Shown here piece after piece: positions 53,745-63,249 of a stretch of 64,000 bases of DNA. The stretch spans positions 1,302,001-1,366,000 of the forward strand of contig NZ_AP012333.1 of assembly GCF_001042675.1 (NCBI RefSeq). The letters run 5' to 3'. The translations under genes were made by a program, and so were the position numbers. The number at the start of each line of letters is the position of its first letter. The first letter of the stretch is position 1. A model generated the notes under the pieces. The model saw nothing but the letters and a program-made list of their open reading frames with translations. It had not been told where the DNA came from and searched no databases. This DNA comes from Parascardovia denticolens DSM 10105 = JCM 12538. GTDB taxonomy: Bacteria; Actinomycetota; Actinomycetes; Actinomycetales; Bifidobacteriaceae.

Positions 53745-54650
53745 CTAAGCGTCTCGGGTCATTCGCCGCTGGATTCCGGAGATGATCATGATGATGACGA
53801 AGAAGACCAGAGCGATGGCCGATGCGTATCCCATCTCCTGCTGCTGGAAGCCTGAACGCACGGCTTCATACACGACCGTGGTGGTGGCGTCGCGGGGGCC
53901 GCCCTGGGTCATGACGTTGATTTGGGTGAACAGGCTCATCGCGGCGATGGTGATGGTGATCAGGATCATGTTCCTGGTGGATCTCAGGCATGGCCAGGTC
54001 ACGTTCTTGAACTGCTGCCAGGGGGTGCACCCGTCCAGCTCCGCGGCTTCATAGAGTTCCCCGGGAATCGTCTGCAGACCGGAAAGCCAGATAAGCATAT
54101 GCTGGCCGACAGCCTGCCAGATCGACATGACGATGATGGCCCCCAGGGCGGTTTGCGGGTTGTTGAGCCAGTCAACCGCCTGCCAGTGCCCAAAGGTCAG
54201 TTTCGCCATGACCTGGTTCAGCATGCCGTCATTCTGGTAGATGAACATCCACAGGAGGGAGACCACCACCATGGAAGTGATGACCGGCAGGAAGTAGACG
54301 GTGCGGAAGAAGACCGAGCTGCGGACCTGCTTATTGATCAATACCGCCAGGAGCAGGCCCAGACCTGCCTGGACAGGGACCACCACGATGGAGAAGATCA
54401 CGATGTTGCGTAAGGCGTGCCAGAAAGTGGGATCGGAGAAGAGACGGGTGAAATTCTGGATTCCGATGAACTTAGTGGGGTTGGGGCTGATGGTCCTGGC
54501 GTTGGTGAAAGAAAGGCCGAAAGCCAGAACCATCGGGATGCCGATGAAAAGAAGAAGGAGGATGCAGGCGGGCAGAAGCATCCCCCACCCGACCGCGTTC
54601 TGATGACGGACCTCGTCGGAGACCGTTTTCGTTTTATTCGCTGCTGCCAT
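53745..54650 (-). CDS. Sugar ABC transporter permease, MalF/UgpA-type
   Basis: The protein has 301 residues and six helices. The EAA loop is YEAAELDGCTPWQQFKNVTWPCLRS. The start ATG at 54650 follows TAGGAGGTAGAA closely. It begins 9 bp after the binding-protein stop and is followed by its partner permease after 34 bp. It is the membrane component of the same importer. Confidence 0.93.
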   Translation of the reverse strand: MAAANKTKTVSDEVRHQNAVGWGMLLPACILLLLFIGIPMVLAFGLSFTNARTISPNPTKFIGIQNFTRLFSDPTFWHALRNIVIFSIVVVPVQAGLGLLLAVLINKQVRSSVFFRTVYFLPVITSMVVVSLLWMFIYQNDGMLNQVMAKLTFGHWQAVDWLNNPQTALGAIIVMSIWQAVGQHMLIWLSGLQTIPGELYEAAELDGCTPWQQFKNVTWPCLRSTRNMILITITIAAMSLFTQINVMTQGGPRDATTTVVYEAVRSGFQQQEMGYASAIALVFFVIIMIISGIQRRMTRDA

Positions 54651-54659
54651 TTCTACCTC

Positions 54660-55991
54660 CTACTTGCTGGCTTTCCGGTAATTGTCGGCACCGGCGATAT
54701 TGCCATCAATGTGGTTGACGGCTTTATTCAGCCAGGAGTCAGTGTCAGCGCCGTTCATGATGTCACCTATGGTCTTCCTGAATTCGGTGGAAATGAAATT
54801 ATAGGCAGGAGTCGCCGGCCGCATGGTGACGTACTTGCGGGAGATTCTGGTGAAGACCACCATGTCCCCTCCCTTGGCGAACTGCGGGACCATCTGCTGA
54901 GCCTTGGCCGTGGCGGGGATGTTCATGCCCGCCTTGGCCATCTGGGCGACGTACTTGTCCTGGAGGGAGAAGCGGATGTAGTCTTCCGCGGCGGCCTTGT
55001 TATTGCAGGTCTTCGTCACTCCAACGGTCCAGGACCCGCCGCCGGCGACCGACCCATGGCCGAAATCGGTCAGGGGCATGGCCACGATATCCTTGTAATC
55101 CTTGGCGTACTTCTGGAAAGTGCTCATGGACCAGATGCCGCCATAGAGCAGCCCGGACTTGTTGTTGACGAAATCCAGGGCGGTGTCGCTGCCTCCCCGG
55201 GAACTGATGTAGCCTTTGACGACCAGCATCCTCATCCAGTTGGCGAACCGGTGGCCGGCCGCGCCGTTCAGATAGCCATCGGAGCTGGTATAGGTCTTCC
55301 TGTTGACCAGGTCCCCCCCGAAGGATTGGAGGATGGGGGCATAGGCGTAAGCGTACCATTCGCTTTTATTGTCGGCGGTGCCGATTTCGAAGGGATACTG
55401 CCATCTGCCGGTTTTCTTCAGCTTGGCCAGGGCCTGGTTCATCTCGTTCTCCGTCCAGGGCTTGTCCACGGTCGCGATGCGGATTCCCAGCTTCTTCAGA
55501 ACGGATTTGCGGGCGAACAAGGCCGTGGTGGCGTCAAAATAGCCGACGGTATAGGTCTGATTCCCCCACTTTCCGGTAGCGGAAGGCATCAGGTCTTTGA
55601 TTCTCCTCGCAAGCGCAGGAGTGGTCAGAGGGGCCAGAATATTGGCCCATGCCCAGTAAGGGGTGTTAGGTTGATCCACGTCGACCATGCAGGGCAGATT
55701 CCCTGCGGACGAAGCGGAAACGACGGAATCGTTATAAGAGCTCTGAGGAAAAGCCTGGATCTTCACTTTCGCCTTTCTGCCGGGCCAGGCGTTATAATCG
55801 GCGACGATCTTCTGGACCGTCCCCAACTCTCCTTCCGACCCTGCCGTGTGGGTCCATATGGTTATTTCGTTGGCGTTGGATTTGGCCTTGGCCCGTTCCG
55901 CTTCACCGCAGGCGGACAAACCGGCGGCGCTGGTCACGGCCATGACGGCCGCGAGCAAGGCGGTCACCGCTCTCTTCGTTCGAAACAGCAT
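54660..55991 (-). CDS. Sugar ABC transporter substrate-binding lipoprotein
   Basis: The protein has 443 residues. The signal peptide MLFRTKRAVTALLAAVMAVT is followed by the lipobox LSAC. The mature start EITIWTHTAGSEGELGTVQKIVADYN fits family-1 solute-binding proteins. The start at 55991 follows GAAAGGG; the longer frame to 56048 is unsupported. It is the first gene of the importer operon and sits behind a promoter with an internal palindrome. The substrate is inferred from the GH32 genes on both sides. Confidence 0.92.
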   Translation of the reverse strand: MLFRTKRAVTALLAAVMAVTSAAGLSACGEAERAKAKSNANEITIWTHTAGSEGELGTVQKIVADYNAWPGRKAKVKIQAFPQSSYNDSVVSASSAGNLPCMVDVDQPNTPYWAWANILAPLTTPALARRIKDLMPSATGKWGNQTYTVGYFDATTALFARKSVLKKLGIRIATVDKPWTENEMNQALAKLKKTGRWQYPFEIGTADNKSEWYAYAYAPILQSFGGDLVNRKTYTSSDGYLNGAAGHRFANWMRMLVVKGYISSRGGSDTALDFVNNKSGLLYGGIWSMSTFQKYAKDYKDIVAMPLTDFGHGSVAGGGSWTVGVTKTCNNKAAAEDYIRFSLQDKYVAQMAKAGMNIPATAKAQQMVPQFAKGGDMVVFTRISRKYVTMRPATPAYNFISTEFRKTIGDIMNGADTDSWLNKAVNHIDGNIAGADNYRKASK

Positions 55992-56143
55992 CGTAGCCCT
56001 TTCGTTATTTTTCTTCCCGCTCTTTACACCACCGTAAACAGCAGTCACTGACTTTGTTATTCATGCTCAATGATGAGATTGAAAGGAAAACCCGCGCGAA
56101 ACCTTCTTATCCAGAACCCTCGCTGCCAGGTTTTCCACTCCCC

Positions 56144-56172
56144 ACTATATGATGTCAATCGATTGACGTCAA
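56144..56172 (-). promoter_or_regulatory. Promoter with a LacI-type operator in the -35/-10 spacer
   Basis: On the minus strand, TTGACG (56167-56172) and TATAGT (56144-56149) are 17 bp apart. Between and overlapping them is the perfect palindrome GTCAATCGATTGAC (56154-56167), extending to 20 bp with one mismatched pair. It drives the binding-protein gene. The LacI gene just upstream is the obvious candidate regulator. Confidence 0.8.
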
Positions 56173-56222
56173 CCTGGCGTTTTCCTCTTCCTCTCCCCTT
56201 TTCCAGCCGTTTCCAGATCCAT

Positions 56223-57299
56223 TCAAGCGCCGCCGAAGACGATGGACCCCTTTTCGATGAGGGGGCAGGGCAAACGAACCGGACTGGCTGAATCCAGGGG
56301 AGGCAGAGGGAGGAAAGGCCCCTTCCGCCCTTCGCGTGAATCACGTCCGCGAATCCGGCCTCCCGCCTTAGGATCAATGAGGCTGATCACCTTGCTGACA
56401 GCCCAGTAGCCCATTTCGTAATGCGGCAGACCGATGGTGGTAAGACGGGGGACGAGGGTCTGCGCGAAGACCTGATGGTTATCCACTCCGATGACGCTGA
56501 CGTCCTTGCCCACGTACAATCCCCGACGCGCGGCCTGAAGGTAGACGTAAAGCGCACGGGCATCGTTAAAGCAGAAAAAGCCATCAGGCTCACAGCGATC
56601 CCACAAATCCCCTACGGTCCGATAGTCCCCTTCGTCATTATCCACCGCCACCTCCCACTGGGGGTCAGGGGTCAGCCCCGCCTCCCGCAAAGCCTGATGG
56701 TAGCCCCGGCGGCGTCCTTCCTCGGCGATCATCGGTCCTGAACAACCGATGTAGGCGATCCTCCTGCATCCCGCTTCCAGCAGGCGCCGGGTGGCGTCGT
56801 AGCCGATGCGGAACTCATCCGGAGAGATGCTGGGGACCCTGTTCCCATCCGCATCCATCGCGTCCACTAAAACGGCTGGGCAGGCACGGATCTCCTGAGG
56901 AAGGTGAACATAACGGTTATACATTTTCGCATAGAGGAAACCATCGACCCCATAGCTTTTCAAGGCGTCGATCTCCTCCTTCTCGCTGGATCCGCCATCG
57001 GTGTTGACGGTCAGCATGACGTACCCGTTTTGGCTGGCGGCATCCTGCGCCTCCAGGATGAGCCGGCCGGCGAAAGGGGTGGTCGCCACCTCCTCGCTGA
57101 CGAATCCCAGGATCCGGGTCTTATTCGTTCGCAAGGACCGGGCGAGGGGGTTCGTCTTATAGCCCATTTTCTGAGCGAGCTTGCGGATCCTGACCGCGTC
57201 CCCGGCCTTCACCCGCCCGCTGTCTTTACCATTGAGGACCAGGGACACGGTTGATACGGATACTCCCGCCTTCCGGGCTATCTCACGCATAGTAACCAT
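56223..57299 (-). CDS. LacI-family transcriptional regulator
   Basis: The protein has 358 residues. The N-terminal helix-turn-helix is TMREIARKAGVSVSTVSLVLNGKDSGRV with the hinge helix LARSLRTNKTRILGFV. A periplasmic-binding-like sugar sensor follows (GFLYAKMYNRYVHL, RIAYIGCSGPMIAEEGRRRGYHQAL, DGFFCFNDARALYVY, VIGVDNHQVFAQTLVPRLTTIGLP). It lies between the GH32 gene and the importer operon whose promoter carries a palindrome. It is therefore probably their sucrose/fructan-responsive repressor. A paralogue lies at 59.4-60.5 kb. Confidence 0.93.
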   Translation of the reverse strand: MVTMREIARKAGVSVSTVSLVLNGKDSGRVKAGDAVRIRKLAQKMGYKTNPLARSLRTNKTRILGFVSEEVATTPFAGRLILEAQDAASQNGYVMLTVNTDGGSSEKEEIDALKSYGVDGFLYAKMYNRYVHLPQEIRACPAVLVDAMDADGNRVPSISPDEFRIGYDATRRLLEAGCRRIAYIGCSGPMIAEEGRRRGYHQALREAGLTPDPQWEVAVDNDEGDYRTVGDLWDRCEPDGFFCFNDARALYVYLQAARRGLYVGKDVSVIGVDNHQVFAQTLVPRLTTIGLPHYEMGYWAVSKVISLIDPKAGGRIRGRDSREGRKGPFLPLPPLDSASPVRLPCPLIEKGSIVFGGA

Positions 57300-57322
57300 G
57301 ATTCCACTTTATCGGCTCAGCC

Positions 57323-59365
57323 TTACCTGGCGACCCTCCGCTTGTTCAGCGAGCGTAAACCATGCACGTCGAAAGAGGCGAAGCACTCCCCGCCATGGAC
57401 GATTCGCAAACCCGTCTGGCCGGACGAACCGGAGCCATGGGGGTCATCGAAAAGAACCGTGGCGGCCTCTTCCCCATCGTTGAGGAACAGTTCGCATACG
57501 GTCCCGTCCATGAAAACCTCCACACGACTGACTGCCGGCAGATCGATGGCCAGGTTCAGGCGATCGGTGGGCAAACCATCGGTGGCCAGCCGTATCCGCC
57601 CTTTCCGTCCGAGCAGATGCAGGAGGCAATCCCCTTTGGATGCCAGGATCAGGTCGAAATCGCCGCGGAAGACCGCAGCGTCACCGGTAAAAAGCCGCAG
57701 ATCCGCATAATAGGACCGCCCGGTCTTCTCAGCAAGATTCCCGTCATCGGCGAAAGCGATCGACGGCCCCAGCAACTCTTCGTAGACTTCTTCCACCGGG
57801 TGGCTGATCAGGCGGCCTTGCCGCAGATGCAGCTGACGGGGGTAAGTCATGACGCCGTTGGCGGGACTGGTGGCCGGGTTACGGATGCCGAACCAGTCAG
57901 CAACCCATCCGATGGCGATGCGCCGGCCGGAGTCATCCACGAAGGATTGAACGGCGTAATAAGAATCACCGCCATCGCACCAGCCGGACGAAGCCACCCG
58001 CATACGCAAGCACCGACCCGCATCGGCCGCCGTGGCGATGTCCCCGACATACCAGCGGACAGGCTGGAAACGACCGCCTCCATCCCTGTAATGCATCAGA
58101 GCGCCTATAGCGACCCACCGCCCGTCGAGCTTGAAAAAGTCAGGACATTCATAGGTCTTGGACACGCCATGCCGGTAATCCATCAGCAGAGGGCCGGCGT
58201 AATGCCAGCTCCCGGCGCGGGACAGATCGGCTCCTGCGACAGCCGTATAAGCAACGATGGCCGGGACCGATGAATGGTCGGCCTCCCATTCGCCTTTCCG
58301 ATCCCAAGGGTTTGGGGCGAACCAGCCGCCATCGCCGCTCATATGCTCATCATCAAGGCTTTCCACCCCCTGGGCCCGACGAAAATCCTCCCCGAGCCGG
58401 GCGGGGAGATTCGTGGCGGCCACGATCACCGCTCGCCCTCGGGAACCTGCGCCTTTCGGCTCCAGCGCGGTCATATCGACCTTGGGATCGCGAAAATCAG
58501 GGGCGAGTCCGGGAGCCTCGTGGCCGATGACCAGGGACGGCTGACTCAGATGGATGCCGTCAAGGCTCAGGCAGGTCGCCTGGTACTCCACCTGATGGGC
58601 GGGATCCCCGTTTTTCTCCAGATGACAGGTCAGAAAAAACCGGATGGCATGGGCCCTGTCCCCCGGGCAGGGCCGACCCTGCCCATCAACGGGGATGGCG
58701 GAGCCGGAGAAGGCGCCGCCCGCATAAGAGGAATCGGAATATATCTCCGCCTGGGGATCCATGGCGAGAGGAAGATGGGTCCAATGGATCATGTCTTCGC
58801 TCACGGCGTGCCCCCAGTGCATCGGCCCCCACTTCCATCCGAAAGGGTTGAACTGATAGAAAAGATGATAACGTCCCTGGAACCGGCAGAGACCGTTGGG
58901 GTCGTTCATCCATCGGCAGGGGGGCTCGAAGTGGGTCGCCGTCTGGGAAGGGGGATCCCCCGGGATCCCCGCGCCTTCCCTTGCAGGAGACATGTCGATG
59001 AGCCGGATGCCCTTCTCCAGGATATCGGCGCACTCGTTCAGATAGGCGTATGTCACAGTCAGCCCCCGGACTTCAAGCTGATAGGCGGCGCCTTCTTTCA
59101 GTTGAGCCCACAGGTGGAAATAGACGTTTTCCGCCGGGGCTTCAAGGAGGGTCCTCTCCCCCGTCGATGAGTCGGTCATGACGATCCGAGGCCGGGGGTC
59201 GGCCCCGGGACCGATCCCCGTGGACAAGAGGCTGTTCCGAAGACCGCCATCGCCAGTGTCGGGGCGCTTGTCCACAAGTCCGTAAAAATCGATCCGGCTG
59301 TAGTCCCCGCTGGTTATCCGGATGGAAAACCGCGTATAAGCTGCTTTGTGGCTTGGTTGCGACAT
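57323..59365 (-). CDS. GH32 beta-fructofuranosidase/fructan hydrolase
   Basis: The protein has 680 residues, is cytoplasmic, and is paralogous to the enzyme at 50-52 kb. The nucleophile is D155 in RWMNDPNGLCRFQGRYHLFYQFNPFGW. The stabiliser is FRDPKVDMTALE, and the acid/base is Glu in SKTYECPDFFKLDG. A C-terminal beta-sandwich (VEVFMDGTVCELFLNDGEEAATVLF) follows. It lacks the long acidic insertion of the paralogue. AAGGATTCATC precedes the ATG. It is flanked by two LacI genes in the same orientation and probably acts on fructosides imported by either adjacent transporter. Confidence 0.93.
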   Translation of the reverse strand: MSQPSHKAAYTRFSIRITSGDYSRIDFYGLVDKRPDTGDGGLRNSLLSTGIGPGADPRPRIVMTDSSTGERTLLEAPAENVYFHLWAQLKEGAAYQLEVRGLTVTYAYLNECADILEKGIRLIDMSPAREGAGIPGDPPSQTATHFEPPCRWMNDPNGLCRFQGRYHLFYQFNPFGWKWGPMHWGHAVSEDMIHWTHLPLAMDPQAEIYSDSSYAGGAFSGSAIPVDGQGRPCPGDRAHAIRFFLTCHLEKNGDPAHQVEYQATCLSLDGIHLSQPSLVIGHEAPGLAPDFRDPKVDMTALEPKGAGSRGRAVIVAATNLPARLGEDFRRAQGVESLDDEHMSGDGGWFAPNPWDRKGEWEADHSSVPAIVAYTAVAGADLSRAGSWHYAGPLLMDYRHGVSKTYECPDFFKLDGRWVAIGALMHYRDGGGRFQPVRWYVGDIATAADAGRCLRMRVASSGWCDGGDSYYAVQSFVDDSGRRIAIGWVADWFGIRNPATSPANGVMTYPRQLHLRQGRLISHPVEEVYEELLGPSIAFADDGNLAEKTGRSYYADLRLFTGDAAVFRGDFDLILASKGDCLLHLLGRKGRIRLATDGLPTDRLNLAIDLPAVSRVEVFMDGTVCELFLNDGEEAATVLFDDPHGSGSSGQTGLRIVHGGECFASFDVHGLRSLNKRRVAR

Positions 59366-59441
59366 GATGAATCCTTTAGAAATGAAACGGTAAAGCTCCG
59401 GCCGTCGGCGTCCCCTTCGCTGAAGCGGGCGGCCGGATGCG

Positions 59442-60503
59442 TCAGCGATAAGGACAAGAGTCCCTTTTTATGAGGACGCAGTCGATCACAGTCTGGTGGG
59501 ATGAGACCATCCTGGCCTTCGCGCCGCTGGGGAAGGTCATCGGAAGTCCTCCCATCCGCTTGCCTTCGATCTGTGAAACCATTGTGTCAACGGCCCAATA
59601 CCCCATTTCGTAATGCGGCAGTTCCACAGAAGTCAGTCCCGGGTGCAAGGCTTTGATGATCAGAGGCTGATTGTCCACGCTCACGACGGTGATGTCCTTG
59701 CCGATCCGGAGCCCCCGCCTTTCAGACTCAGCGTAGATATATGTAGCCCTGATGTCATTGAAGCAGAAAATCCCATCAGGCTTCACGCGGTCGAACAGCT
59801 CGGCCGCTCCCCGGACGAGGTCTTCATCCGTATACTCGCTGTACAGCGATGCGCCGGATAGAGCATCCTTCGCAGGAAGGCCGGCCTCCCGCATAGCCTT
59901 GAAATAGCCCTCGGCCCTGAGATGTTTGGCTTGGATGTCATCCCTGGTATTGAAGAAAGCTATCCTCTTGCAACCGGCTTTGAGCAAAGCCTTCGTAGAA
60001 GAATATCCGATCCCCACCTCGTCGGGGGAAACCGCGGGGCAAACGCCTTTGCGGTCGGAGCCATCGATGATGACGGTCGGGTATCCTTCCAGGCCTTCAG
60101 GCAGGTCCACCACCTGGTTGAACATGCAGGCGTAAAGGAAGCCATCGACCCCATAACGTTTGAGAGTGTCGATTTCCTCCCGTTCCAAGGTCTTGTCACC
60201 ATTGGTGTTCACCGTCAGGATCAGGTAGCCCGCCTGCCTGGCCGCCTCCTGGGCGCCAAGGATGATCCGTCCCGCGAAAGGGGTGGTCGCGATGGAGTCG
60301 CTGACGAAGCCCAGGATCTTGGAACTATTGGTCTTGAGGCTACGGGCCATGAGGTTGGACCTGTATCCCATGGACCGGGCCTTGTCCCTGATGGTCTGGG
60401 CCAGCGCGGGATTGACCCTTTTCTTGTCTTTGCCGTTCAGGACCAGGGAAACCGTTGCGGCGGAAACCCGAAGCTCGCGGGCTATGTCTTTGATGGTTAC
60501 CAT
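59442..60503 (-). CDS. LacI-family transcriptional regulator
   Basis: The protein has 353 residues. The HTH is TIKDIARELRVSAATVSLVLNGKDKKRV and the hinge MARSLKTNSSKILGFV. Sensor segments mirror its paralogue (GFLYACMFNQVVDL, DGIFCFNDIRATYIY, VVSVDNQPLIIKALHPGLTSVELP). The start at 60503 (MVTIKD) matches the family; an ATG three codons earlier is only two bases from GGAGG. It is placed after the DUF624 gene in an LplABC-type operon and before a GH32 gene, which suggests it controls that module. Confidence 0.92.
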   Translation of the reverse strand: MVTIKDIARELRVSAATVSLVLNGKDKKRVNPALAQTIRDKARSMGYRSNLMARSLKTNSSKILGFVSDSIATTPFAGRIILGAQEAARQAGYLILTVNTNGDKTLEREEIDTLKRYGVDGFLYACMFNQVVDLPEGLEGYPTVIIDGSDRKGVCPAVSPDEVGIGYSSTKALLKAGCKRIAFFNTRDDIQAKHLRAEGYFKAMREAGLPAKDALSGASLYSEYTDEDLVRGAAELFDRVKPDGIFCFNDIRATYIYAESERRGLRIGKDITVVSVDNQPLIIKALHPGLTSVELPHYEMGYWAVDTMVSQIEGKRMGGLPMTFPSGAKARMVSSHQTVIDCVLIKRDSCPYR

Positions 60504-60557
60504 ACGCTCCATTTCCTCCAAGTGTATCAGCCCTTGCAAAAGATACGGTTCAAGAAA

Positions 60558-61247
60558 TCACATGTCCTCCTTCTTCTGCGTCAGGCCGTTTTCAGGGGCC
60601 GGGCCTTCTTCGCGCTGGCGGGCGGCGAAACCCGGCAGATGACCAAAAGAGTAGACCACCGCCTGAGCCGAGAAGATCGTCAGGGACAGGCCGAATCCCA
60701 CAAAGACCCCCGGCCATTGGACGCAGACCCACCCGATCAGGAAGAAGACGGCCAGCAACATGAGGCTGCAGAGAGGCCGGGCGACGACCATGCCCAGGGA
60801 CGTGCGCAGAATCCACCAGAGGCTTTCCTTGAAGTGGACGAACATCACCCATGATACAGCGCAGAAGAGGAGGAAGGCGACGATGATCACGACGAGAACG
60901 CCTGAAACCGCCAGGCCGGCCATGCCTGTGCGAAGGTTCCAGTTCACGACCCAGTAGTCATAGGCCAGAAGGAGCCCCAGACCGAGCTGAAGATACCCGA
61001 TCGGCTGGGATTTCGCGAGACTGGCCTTCCATTCACGATGGAAGACGGCCCAGGTCTGGCGGACCTTCCATGACCGGTCGTCTTCCAACAACCAGATCCG
61101 GTACGTGGCGTTGGCGGCCGCTATGGAAGGGAAGAGGCCGATGATGACGAATCCCATGACCGTATGGACCAGTATGGCCACATTGACCACGAAAACGGTC
61201 AGGATCATTCGGCAGAAACGTTCGTACAAGGTCGCGAATTTCGCCAT
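60558..61247 (-). CDS. DUF624 (YesL-like) membrane protein
   Basis: The protein has 229 residues and about five membrane segments. It carries the N-terminal DUF624 pattern (LTVFVVNVAILVHTVMGFVIIGLFPSIAAANATYRIWL). It lies immediately after the LplC-like permease (start overlapping the region of its stop), the classic YesL position in such operons. Function is unknown. It is paralogous to the protein at 16.9-17.5 kb. Confidence 0.88.
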   Translation of the reverse strand: MAKFATLYERFCRMILTVFVVNVAILVHTVMGFVIIGLFPSIAAANATYRIWLLEDDRSWKVRQTWAVFHREWKASLAKSQPIGYLQLGLGLLLAYDYWVVNWNLRTGMAGLAVSGVLVVIIVAFLLFCAVSWVMFVHFKESLWWILRTSLGMVVARPLCSLMLLAVFFLIGWVCVQWPGVFVGFGLSLTIFSAQAVVYSFGHLPGFAARQREEGPAPENGLTQKKEDM

Positions 61248-61249
61248 CG

Positions 61250-62251
61250 TCAGCCTTTGACCGCTCCGAGCATCACGCCCTTGTTGAAGTACTTCTGCAG
61301 GAAGGGATAGAGGACGAACAAGGGAACGGTCGCCACGATGATGATGGCGAACTTGATCTGATCCGCCGCCCTGATCTGGTCGAACGTCCCTGCGTTGACG
61401 GTACCCGCCGTCTGGTTCACCAGCAGAAGCTGCTGAAGGATGTTCTGCAAAGGCTGCTTGTTCCAGTCGGTCACATAAATCAAACCGGTCATGAAGTCAT
61501 TCCAGTGCCCGACGAAATAATAGAGGCCGATGACCGCGAGGATGGCGGACGACAGAGGAAGGACGATGCGGATGAAATATCCCATATAAGACAGACCATC
61601 CAATTTGGCGGCATCAAAAAGCTCCTCCGGAATGGACGTCTCGAAGAAGGACCGGGCGACGATGACATTATAGACACTGACCGCGCCTGGCAGAATGAAC
61701 ACCCACATCGAATTGAGGATCCCCATCTGCTTGAAAAGCAGATAGTTGGGGATGAGACCGCCGGAGAAAAACATGGTCACCGTGAAAAGGAAAATGATGA
61801 CGCGGCGCGGCTTCCACTCGGAACGGGAAAGGGCGAAAGCGCAGGGAATCGTCACCACCATGTTGACCAACGTCCCCAGGATGCAATATATCAGCGTGTT
61901 CTTATAACCATTCCAGATCTGACCATTCTCGAAGACCTTCCGATAGCCGCCCCATGTGACGCCCTGAGGAAGGAGCTTGACCTGCCCGTTGGCTACGGCG
62001 CTGGGATCGGAAACGGATGAGACGAGGACGAACCAGAGAGGATAGATCATGGAGATCACGGTCACGATCAGCAGACCGTAAATGATGATGGTAGCGACCC
62101 AATCGGAAGGCTTCTTTTTGTAATGGACCTTCGGATTCCATGGGATGTCGGCCGATTCTGTGGCCGTCGACCTGGCGGCCTGAGGCAGGCGGGAGGGGGC
62201 GTCCTTTTCAGGGCCCATCCCCGGTTCCTTCTTTCTTTCGGATGATGTCAT
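61250..62251 (-). CDS. Sugar ABC transporter permease, LplC/YtcP-type
   Basis: The protein has 333 residues. After a polar N-terminus of about 50 residues it has six helices, the loop FDAAKLDGLSYMGYFIRIVLPLSSA and the ending FNKGVMLGAVKG. The DGxS/GYF variant of the EAA loop and the segment SDPSAVANGQVKLLPQGVTWGGYRKVF are typical of LplC-like permeases for complex polysaccharide fragments. GGGAGAAACA precedes the ATG. Its partner is the next gene upstream. Confidence 0.92.
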   Translation of the reverse strand: MTSSERKKEPGMGPEKDAPSRLPQAARSTATESADIPWNPKVHYKKKPSDWVATIIIYGLLIVTVISMIYPLWFVLVSSVSDPSAVANGQVKLLPQGVTWGGYRKVFENGQIWNGYKNTLIYCILGTLVNMVVTIPCAFALSRSEWKPRRVIIFLFTVTMFFSGGLIPNYLLFKQMGILNSMWVFILPGAVSVYNVIVARSFFETSIPEELFDAAKLDGLSYMGYFIRIVLPLSSAILAVIGLYYFVGHWNDFMTGLIYVTDWNKQPLQNILQQLLLVNQTAGTVNAGTFDQIRAADQIKFAIIIVATVPLFVLYPFLQKYFNKGVMLGAVKG

Positions 62252-62260
62252 TGTTTCTCC

Positions 62261-63178
62261 CTAGAAAATGCTGGCCTTGGTTACCTTCTTGGACAAGAAG
62301 TTCGCCGTGATCAGGAAGAGGAAGTTGATTACCGTGTTGAACAGTCCGATCGCCGTGGAGTAGGAAAACTGACTGTTCAAGATGCCGATCTTGTATGTGT
62401 ATGTGGAGATGACTTCCGTGGCAGGCAGGTTCAGGGAATTCTGCATGAGGAAGATCTTGTCGAAGCCCACGCCCAGGACGGAGCCCATGCTCAGTATGAA
62501 AAGCACGGTCATGGTGGGCATGATGGCGGGGATGTCGACATACCAGATAAGTTGGAAACGACCGGCCCCGTCGATTTTCGCCGCTTCGTACAAGGAAGTG
62601 TCCACGGATGACAGAGCGGCCAGATAGATGATGGAATTCCATCCCACATGCTGCCACACCTCGGAAATCCAGTAGACGGCCGTGATCCAGCGCGTGCTGC
62701 CCAGAAGGCTTGTGCTGCCGAAGAATTGCCCGAGGATTCCCGACCCCGGGGTCAGGAAGATGTTGAGCATGGAGACGATCACCACTACCGAGATGAAATG
62801 GGGCATATAGGTGATGGTCTGCACAAACCCCTTGATTTTCGCGGAAGCGATCTGGTTGATGAGCAAAGCGAGGATGATCGGGGCTATGAAACTCATGACC
62901 AGGGTCCACAGGCTGATGCGGATGGTATTGCCCATGATCTCGCCGAACAGGGGGCTCTGGAAGAATTTCAGGAAGTATTTGAAGCCTGCCCAATCGCCTC
63001 CGGTGAGACCTTTCTCGGGATCGAATTCGCGAAAGGCCAGCTGGATCCCCCACATAGGGATGTAGGAGAAGACAAGGACGAAGACGAGAGCGGGGGCGGC
63101 CATGATCCACAGGTGCCAGTAAAGCCGGAAATGGCGGCCGATCCGCTGTGGTAAAGAGAGTTTGCTTGTGCGTGACAT
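62261..63178 (-). CDS. Sugar ABC transporter permease, LplB-type
   Basis: The protein has 305 residues and six helices. LplB marks are MWGIQLAFREFDPEKGLTGGDWAGFKYF and SLLGSTRWITAVYWISEVWQHVGWNSIIYLAALSS, and the EAA loop is YEAAKIDGAGRFQLIWYVDIPAIMP. AAAAGGACATCA precedes the ATG. It follows the binding-protein gene by 71 bp. Confidence 0.92.
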   Translation of the reverse strand: MSRTSKLSLPQRIGRHFRLYWHLWIMAAPALVFVLVFSYIPMWGIQLAFREFDPEKGLTGGDWAGFKYFLKFFQSPLFGEIMGNTIRISLWTLVMSFIAPIILALLINQIASAKIKGFVQTITYMPHFISVVVIVSMLNIFLTPGSGILGQFFGSTSLLGSTRWITAVYWISEVWQHVGWNSIIYLAALSSVDTSLYEAAKIDGAGRFQLIWYVDIPAIMPTMTVLFILSMGSVLGVGFDKIFLMQNSLNLPATEVISTYTYKIGILNSQFSYSTAIGLFNTVINFLFLITANFLSKKVTKASIF

Positions 63179-63249
63179 TGATGTCCTTTTGGATGAAGGG
63201 ACGGGACGGCGGATTGTCGCGTCCCGTCCCTTCGGCGGCGTTTCAAGGC

